Below are positions 60,101 to 64,000 of a stretch of DNA of 64,000 bases, one piece after another (position 1 is the first letter of the stretch; every line of letters starts with the position of its first letter). This stretch comes from Scortum barcoo (taxonomy: Eukaryota > Chordata > Actinopteri > Centrarchiformes > Terapontidae). The position numbers and the translations under genes are program-made. The DNA is taken from NCBI GenBank assembly GCA_023238725.1, contig CM041545.1:13361782-13425781 (forward strand), read 5' to 3'. A model generated the notes under the pieces. That model saw nothing but the letters and a program-made list of their open reading frames with translations, did not search any database and was not told the origin of the DNA.

Positions 60101-61968
60101 TGAGCAAAATTAGGAATGAAGGATTTCATTTGATAAAGATAAAGCCTCCAAGATCGAGCCTGGAAAGACTACAGACTGAATTTGCAATTTTGCAGCTGAC
60201 GGATTCTGTTTATTTTTCGTCGTTGGGATTCAAATTTCCAAACACAGTGTAAACACATCGCAACACTGTTTAGCACACAACTCGATAATCGCCGATGTTG
60301 GACTTTCTCGCCAGTATTTCATCACGCATAATAGTCGTGGCATAACCACCTTTTCATTTTATTGGTCGGACGGAACCCTGATTAAAAATTACAACACAAC
60401 CACACCCGTCTAACTTCGCTCATTATGGTTTGGCAAATCCCTCTCCTGCACTGGAATAGCGCAAACTCTGAGTGGAGACAGGTCTGGCAATGTGAGGCTA
60501 AGGCGTCATCAGGAGGCACAGACCGAAATGACTCTGCAGGGATCAGATTCACGTGTGACTGACAAGCGTCGAGCTTTCCTGCTGGGCTGGCCTCATGTTC
60601 CTCAAGGGTGCTCTAGAAACGTCACTTCCATCAGAATTGGTTTTTATGAATAAATCTCAGGCAAAAACCAAGCCCTGTAGTTGCTGCTTCCCTTTAAACA
60701 AAGCTCTGTTGCTGCTGTCATAATGAAAACCACTGGCCCCGGCTGCCAGGCTTGATCGATTCCCAGTGGATCTTTTCCAAATTAAATTTGAGTTTTTGAG
60801 ATTTTGGGCCTTTCGCTTGTCTAACTCATCCAAGATAAAACAAATACAGCACTCTCCACTGGTGGAGGCTGGAGTATCATTCCCGGCCCTGTCTGTAAAT
60901 TATCAGCACTCATTTACCAAAGGCAGGGGAACTATAACTCCTATTATTTGAGAAGTTTGAGGTGTAAACAGCTGTGTGGAAAAGTCTTAATCCCCAGGCT
61001 GAGAGTCAGTGTGCAGAACTACCGTACACATTAGCTCTAAGTCCTCCCGCGTCGACATGCAGGCAAAAACTAATAGAGGCTTTGCAGACGGCTGACCAGG
61101 AGCTAAGTTGTGTTTATGTGTTTATTCAAGATATAATTAGAAGGATGAAACATTAAAACTCTGTTTATTTACTGTCTTCCTGTACGGATGGGCCTAACTT
61201 CCTGCGCCACAAGACCCAATCAGACACACAGTAAACTTAAAAACACAGTAGTGTAATTACACACAATCCTGCCTAAATGTAGTAGTAAGTGCAGTAGTGC
61301 AACTCCTGATTTTCATTACTGAATAAAAATAAGAATGAAAATCCTCTCTTTTAAAAAGCTGGAAACAAATTATATTTGGCATTACATTACATTGACTTAA
61401 AAAATTCTGAAAATGATGACGATGTTCAATCATTTAAATAGCTGCAGATTACTTCCTGCTGATTAGTTCATTCATGAAGTGAATTTATCTCTGATGTGTT
61501 TCAGCTCTTTATAAGAGTGCTGGACACACAGATGCAAGTATATGCCTAACTATGCATGCACAAAAGGCAATTAATGAGTATTCTCCATTTCCTGGAGATT
61601 TATTCTAACCCTAACAATAACCACTGGCCTTAACATAATCATACTGAACATATCTACTGGCTTCACCCTAACCTTTACTGCTCTTCTTCTAACCAAACCT
61701 CAACCTAAACCGAACCGTACCCAAGTCTTCACCCTAAGATTTAAATATATACATTATGTGGACTCACGATTTGTCCCCGAAAGACTTTGTAAACAAGATT
61801 TATGTCTCCACTACATGAGTGAGACATGTCCTCACACACACACACACAATATTCTTACTGGGAAGGTCCAGTTTGACACACGTGTTGTCCCCCTTCCCCA
61901 CAGGACACTTGTAGACGTCTCCCGTCCGTTTAGCCGGCTGGCCGGACAGAGGCGATCCAATCAAGACC
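39141..61968 (-). CDS. itga1: itga1, integrin alpha-1 (28 coding exons; 5' end not in window)
   Basis: Alpha subunit of the alpha1beta1 collagen/laminin receptor at the cell surface. The 28 exons listed separately join in frame to about 1130 residues plus TGA; human alpha-1 is about 1179, so the signal peptide and first about 35-60 residues are missing. Order: propeller blades; inserted I/A domain with the MIDAS motif DGSNS, the Thr of MTFLGIDTAR and Asp of VTDGESHD; DxDxDG calcium loops DVDGDSYTD, DLNLDGFND and DLNGDGITD; thigh and calf domains; a transmembrane helix; and GFFKR. Blocks such as RTGDVYKCPVG, ENMTMGTTLVTNPSGGF and NEPCGARFGTAIAAV identify alpha-1 over alpha-2, -10 and -11. One intron is GC-AG. 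Exon 1 and the nested pelo gene of tetrapods were not found in the window. Confidence 0.95.
39605..39718 (-). CDS. itga1: itga1 in-window coding exon 27: transmembrane helix
   Basis: Encodes GGIPIWIIIISILIGLLILA and LVIFVLWK, a single membrane span. Confidence 0.97.
39807..39902 (-). CDS. itga1: itga1 in-window coding exon 26
   Basis: Encodes GEFSSLYMLVNATLTTKTTN and PFELSSSDRTRG, membrane-proximal. Confidence 0.92.
40056..40160 (-). CDS. itga1: itga1 in-window coding exon 25
   Basis: Encodes SCENLNCASFTCSIQEAALS and VNITFRVWKPTFIK (VSLILWKPTFIK in mammals). Confidence 0.94.
41199..41297 (-). CDS. itga1: itga1 in-window coding exon 24
   Basis: Encodes VKCDAAPWINRHNINPGVIN and KKETLSVYLL. 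Less conserved than other parts of the protein. Confidence 0.88.
41403..41519 (-). CDS. itga1: itga1 in-window coding exon 23
   Basis: Encodes VEKDGDMVTPPLNLTVTYPH and NDLLYLTHVTTSPQ. Confidence 0.9.
41611..41713 (-). CDS. itga1: itga1 in-window coding exon 22
   Basis: Encodes RPVDQHIVVKEGEQYSSVIN and IIGEEVNISYT; donor GTAACA is weaker than the others. Confidence 0.9.
41962..42051 (-). CDS. itga1: itga1 in-window coding exon 21
   Basis: Encodes DSEELDSTLNDNSVQISIPV and KYEAGIIFS. Confidence 0.92.
42182..42258 (-). CDS. itga1: itga1 in-window coding exon 20
   Basis: Encodes ENFKVKFEVNPKHIQAEILI and NVTAT. Confidence 0.9.
42354..42431 (-). CDS. itga1: itga1 in-window coding exon 19
   Basis: Encodes KDCTLNHTKVECAVGYPFLG, with the paired cysteines of the calf-1 domain. 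Confidence 0.94.
42522..42651 (-). CDS. itga1: itga1 in-window coding exon 18
   Basis: Encodes DKMDVNINIRNSKDNAYNTK and VILSFSPNINYVKVE. Confidence 0.94.
43260..43336 (-). CDS. itga1: itga1 in-window coding exon 17
   Basis: Encodes IPLVDCGSDEKCIADLSLNA; matches DCGNKEKCISDLSL of mammals. Confidence 0.94.
44857..44967 (-). CDS. itga1: itga1 in-window coding exon 16
   Basis: Encodes ARLDFRDPLMVSLEFGLANE and DKGPVLDENLPRSINKT (GPVLDDSLPNS in mammals). Confidence 0.95.
45380..45450. repeat. Dispersed fish repeat (cagctgaggctgatgg motif), copy 1
   Basis: aaagtacagctgaggctgat followed by gggaatg and tcacaggtatttggtcat is a recurring motif. A related stretch at about 58420-58510 has taactagcaatgaacacaaa and ttacagctgaagctgagggg. 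Confidence 0.5.
47105..47256 (-). CDS. itga1: itga1 in-window coding exon 15 (GC donor)
   Basis: Encodes IRYDLTLDALRAKARASFTD to CAKETFMMS. The donor reads tcg|GCAAGT instead of GT; phase 0 joins cleanly to ARLDFRDP. Confidence 0.92.
47348..47523 (-). CDS. itga1: itga1 in-window coding exon 14: thigh domain
   Basis: Encodes SRDVAELHANMTFDPVKINL and TCVTTEVCFAYIIKSDQQD. Confidence 0.95.
48106..48236 (-). CDS. itga1: itga1 in-window coding exon 13: calcium loop
   Basis: Encodes RIPAGGDGEKVKFFGQSIHG and DLNGDGITDVTIGGLGGA. Confidence 0.97.
49179..49430 (-). CDS. itga1: itga1 in-window coding exon 12: calcium loop
   Basis: Encodes NEPCGARFGTAIAAVTDLNL and DGFNDVAIGAPFENDHRGAV; the largest exon in the window part. 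Confidence 0.97.
49558..49701 (-). CDS. itga1: itga1 in-window coding exon 11: calcium loop
   Basis: Encodes IGSYFGSVLQTVDVDGDSYT and LLLVGAPMYMGTE; the first DxDxDxxxD calcium loop. Confidence 0.97.
50481..50626 (-). CDS. itga1: itga1 in-window coding exon 10
   Basis: Encodes VLYITGAPRYNHTGRVVIYF and ILKGEQ, a propeller repeat. Confidence 0.96.
51952..52099 (-). CDS. itga1: itga1 in-window coding exon 9
   Basis: Encodes GVLLGAVGAYDWNGTVVMHT, a propeller FG-GAP repeat. Confidence 0.96.
52660..52965. repeat. Diverged MITE copy, 29241-29561 family (itga1 intron)
   Basis: ctagtgctgaaacattaagt at one side and aacagattaactggtag at the other, with the shared interior gactttaggctttgggaaat. Strongly decayed. 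Confidence 0.45.
53813..53886 (-). CDS. itga1: itga1 in-window coding exon 8
   Basis: Encodes FTSSFQMEMSQAGFSAHNSK; returns from I domain to propeller. Confidence 0.94.
54183..54357 (-). CDS. itga1: itga1 in-window coding exon 7: I domain, alphaC region
   Basis: Encodes GDYNRQNKSAEDVQKFIKEI and FFNVSDEVALLTIVDALG; matches the alphaC-bearing loop (GSYNRGN in mammals) of collagen-binding I domains. Confidence 0.96.
54641..54791 (-). CDS. itga1: itga1 in-window coding exon 6: I domain
   Basis: Encodes REAFMPERGAREGVKKVMVI and VTDGESHD, with the third MIDAS residue. Confidence 0.97.
55895..56043 (-). CDS. itga1: itga1 in-window coding exon 5: I domain
   Basis: Encodes VGIVSYGETVTHRVNLSQF and KTMTFLGIDTAR, with the MIDAS threonine. 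Phase 2 out at GTACTC. Confidence 0.96.
56768..56895 (-). CDS. itga1: itga1 in-window coding exon 4: I domain start with MIDAS
   Basis: Encodes CAKELDIVIVLDGSNSIYPW; the DGSNS motif binds the Mg ion used in collagen binding. Confidence 0.97.
57839..57953 (-). CDS. itga1: itga1 in-window coding exon 3
   Basis: Encodes ACGPQYGYMCGQQQYISGVC and NSVAPAVQ, the last propeller segment before the I domain. Confidence 0.95.
58420..58510. repeat. Dispersed fish repeat, copy 2 (itga1 intron)
   Basis: Contains acatgtttgctatgtttacc and aacatttgctaactagcaat, related to 45380-45450. Confidence 0.5.
58930..59018 (-). CDS. itga1: itga1 in-window coding exon 2
   Basis: Encodes TVPNLNEIKENMTMGTTLVT and NPSGGFL; phase 0 at GTAAGG. 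Confidence 0.95.
61600..61740. repeat. Degenerate CCTAAC-rich (telomere-like) tract
   Basis: Multiple taaccctaac, caccctaacc and caaccta units spaced irregularly, 120 bp downstream of itga1 in-window exon 1 on its transcript. Interstitial simple sequence; no function visible. Confidence 0.5.
61859..61968 (-). CDS. itga1: itga1 in-window coding exon 1: beta-propeller
   Basis: Encodes VLIGSPLSGQPAKRTGDVYK and CPVGKG...KLDLP. It begins with the last base of a split codon (Trp in relatives), so at least one coding exon lies upstream. Confidence 0.95.
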
Positions 61969-64000
61969 CTGAAAAAATAAAGAACAGTTGAGTTTGGTTG
62001 GTTGGAAATCCTGCCAACAACCACACAAGAGCGTCAAAACACTGACAAACATTGATAACAAGCACAGTTCAAATATTATTGTAGAAATGAAGCACTGGCA
62101 GGTTGGATTTTTTTTTTTTTTATATTGCGACAGTTTAGATTTGTCTTTATTATACTTAAATACTTAAATTAAATATAAACAGCAAGTTCAGATCGACTGA
62201 TGAAGCTGTTGGAGTTTATTATAATTGACTTATAAATCTGTGGCTGTCCTATATTCAGGTTATTAAAAAAACCCTCAATTATCATTTCACCTCATTACAT
62301 TGCATGATGTGTTGCAGATGTGTGCGGATCGGTATAGTGTTATTGTGCAGTGTGTGGTCTGCGCTGGACACGGCACGACTGCATGCCCGCCTGTATTACA
62401 CATCCAGGTCCAAGCGTGAGTTTCATAACATCAGGTCACTCCACCAGTACAGTCATGCTAAAAAAAAAAAGAGTCGGTCATCTGCCTTCCTCCAAACACT
62501 CGGCCTTATTAACATTCCTCAACTCTAATGGGCCCCGGTCATCTAAAGCGAGACGCAGAGTGGAGCAACAACACACTCCCTGCTGAGACAACGATCGCTT
62601 TATTTATGACAAAAACTCGACAGGGAGAAATTCTTTTAATTCATCTGTACATTTTGTTTAAATAAATGAATATAGATTGTTAAACACTGATATATTTCAC
62701 CAAGCCATGAGAGTGTGTGGTTTCTTCTTTCAGCTTGTTGTCCTTCCTGCTTGCATCACTGTAAAAAAATTCAGGGAGGTCATAATATTTTACTTCAATC
62801 TTATTTTTCTTATCCAAGCTAAATAAGTTTCTCAGCCTTCGTTTTCAGCAGATTATTACATTTCTTTCGAGGTATATGATCTTGCTCATTAGCCGGCCCA
62901 CTGCTTTGACCCAGACTGAAATATCTCAGCAACTATTTGATGGATTGCCATGAAATTTTGTGCAGACTTTCATGAGGCCCAGCTGATTAACCTCACTAAC
63001 TGTGGTGATCTCCTGACCAGCATCGTCATCAGGTTAAAACATATTTTTTCAAATATTTGCATGTAGGACCAAATACCAGAAAAAACACTGACACTGCCAT
63101 CAGCCTCAGGTGTACTTTGCTTATTGTTAATGAACTGAATAACATACAAATTGTGACTCTAACGTGAATCAGTTCTTTCACCTACCACTACTGTAGAGTC
63201 TTTGTCTTGGCCTAACATCTGTAAACAGGAAACTAAATCGCTTTGTTTATTTCAAGAAATATACCCATCTTAAAAAAGCTCCACTGCTTACATCAAATAA
63301 ATTTCAGTTTTAAATTTGACTCGAGAAGACCAATATCATGCTCATATCTGTTCTTTAAATATAAAGCACCTTCTTGCTAACCGTGTCCCGACTCTAGCTT
63401 TACGTTTGATGGGCAAAGAGTGGTATTTATCGTCTTTAACTCCCAGCAAGGAAGCATATGAGCTTATTTCCCAATCTTTAAAGCCAGAGAGTGTTTACAG
63501 ATGGCACATTTTTATGCAGATTTCACAAGAAGATAATCAACTCAACACAAACACGGCAATTTTCTGACATCTATGGCAGCAGTCTTGTGAGAGGAGACAA
63601 AACTTAAGTGGAGGGATGTCTCTCTGATGTCTCTGCCACATGTGACACGTTCCCCCTGTGCAACTGATCCACCTTTCAGCGCTGCAGAGGTGCACGGAGG
63701 AGCTGAAGGGTGGAGAGGTGTCTGACAGACATCTGTGACTAATCAGTCACCTCCGTTATGGCAACCTGCGCGTTGCGTCACCTCACGATCAGAATCTTCT
63801 TTTTTCCATAATACTCGGACGCGCTGAGGGCTGCATATCATTTCTAATTTTACTGCCTGTCCCCCCTAATTTCCAAGAAACCTTCTCCATTAATCTGTTT
63901 AATCTCATATTTTCTTTCTTTCATCTGTTCTCGCTCAACCCTCCCCCCTCCCCCCCCCCACCAGTTCGCTGCCTGCTTCGCCTGTGTTGTTTCTCGAGTT
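61969..64000 (-). other. itga1: itga1 upstream intron (partial)
   Basis: No upstream itga1 exon and no other gene was recognised. A dispersed repeat with tatctcagcaactatttgat, then ggattgccatgaaattttgt, lies at about 62925-63040. A CT/C-rich stretch ends the window (about 63940-63965). Confidence 0.55.
62925..63040. repeat. Dispersed fish repeat
   Basis: tatctcagcaactatttgat, ggattgccatgaaattttgt and ggtgatctcctgaccagcat follow the order of a common teleost interspersed repeat. Confidence 0.55.

Noticed and set aside
61600..61740. Interstitial telomere as a fusion scar
   Set aside because: Units are irregular and decayed; the sequence is better explained as simple repeat than as a chromosome fusion point.

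Overview
This is a teleost (ray-finned fish) chromosomal window. It has intron-rich vertebrate genes with GT-AG splice sites, long AT-rich introns, abundant (GT)n, (AG)n and (TC)n microsatellites, and several interspersed repeat families typical of fish genomes: a Harbinger element, short inverted-repeat MITEs and a CTGTCCTGGGAGAGG-type dispersed repeat. No bacterial, viral, CRISPR or tRNA/rRNA feature was seen. All exon calls come from reading the sequence and comparing translations with remembered vertebrate proteins; nothing was aligned by computer.

Four protein-coding genes were recognised. (1) The 5' end of hnrnpk on the minus strand (coding exons at 1375-1435, 482-579 and 346-402; the rest lies off the left edge). 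(2) A complete ntrk2 (TrkB neurotrophin receptor) on the plus strand, 18 coding exons from 8010 to 21249, about 798 residues, including two juxtamembrane microexons of 15 and 9 nt. (3) A complete kcmf1 (ZZ-type E3 ubiquitin ligase) on the minus strand, 7 coding exons from 35594 down to 27431, 389 residues, with a textbook U12-type AT-AC intron. (4) itga1 (integrin alpha-1, collagen/laminin receptor) on the minus strand, 28 coding exons from 61968 down to 39141; the exons for the signal peptide and first beta-propeller strand are not in the window.

Layout: hnrnpk and ntrk2 are head to head, separated by about 5 kb containing repeats and simple sequence. ntrk2 and kcmf1 are tail to tail, with 3' UTRs approaching each other between about 24.4 and 26.9 kb. 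kcmf1 and itga1 are in tandem on the minus strand, with the itga1 3' end near 37.0 kb and the kcmf1 promoter near 35.6-35.8 kb. The genes do not form a functional unit; hnrnpk and ntrk2 are also linked in mammals, whereas kcmf1 and itga1 map to other human chromosomes.

The points most worth checking are the AT-AC intron of kcmf1, an extra AG dinucleotide in a leucine-rich-repeat exon of ntrk2 that either breaks the frame or forces a 2-nt donor shift, the ntrk2 microexons, a GC-AG intron in itga1, possible intron-retention isoforms of ntrk2, and transposon nesting inside introns. I found no clearly new biological system.
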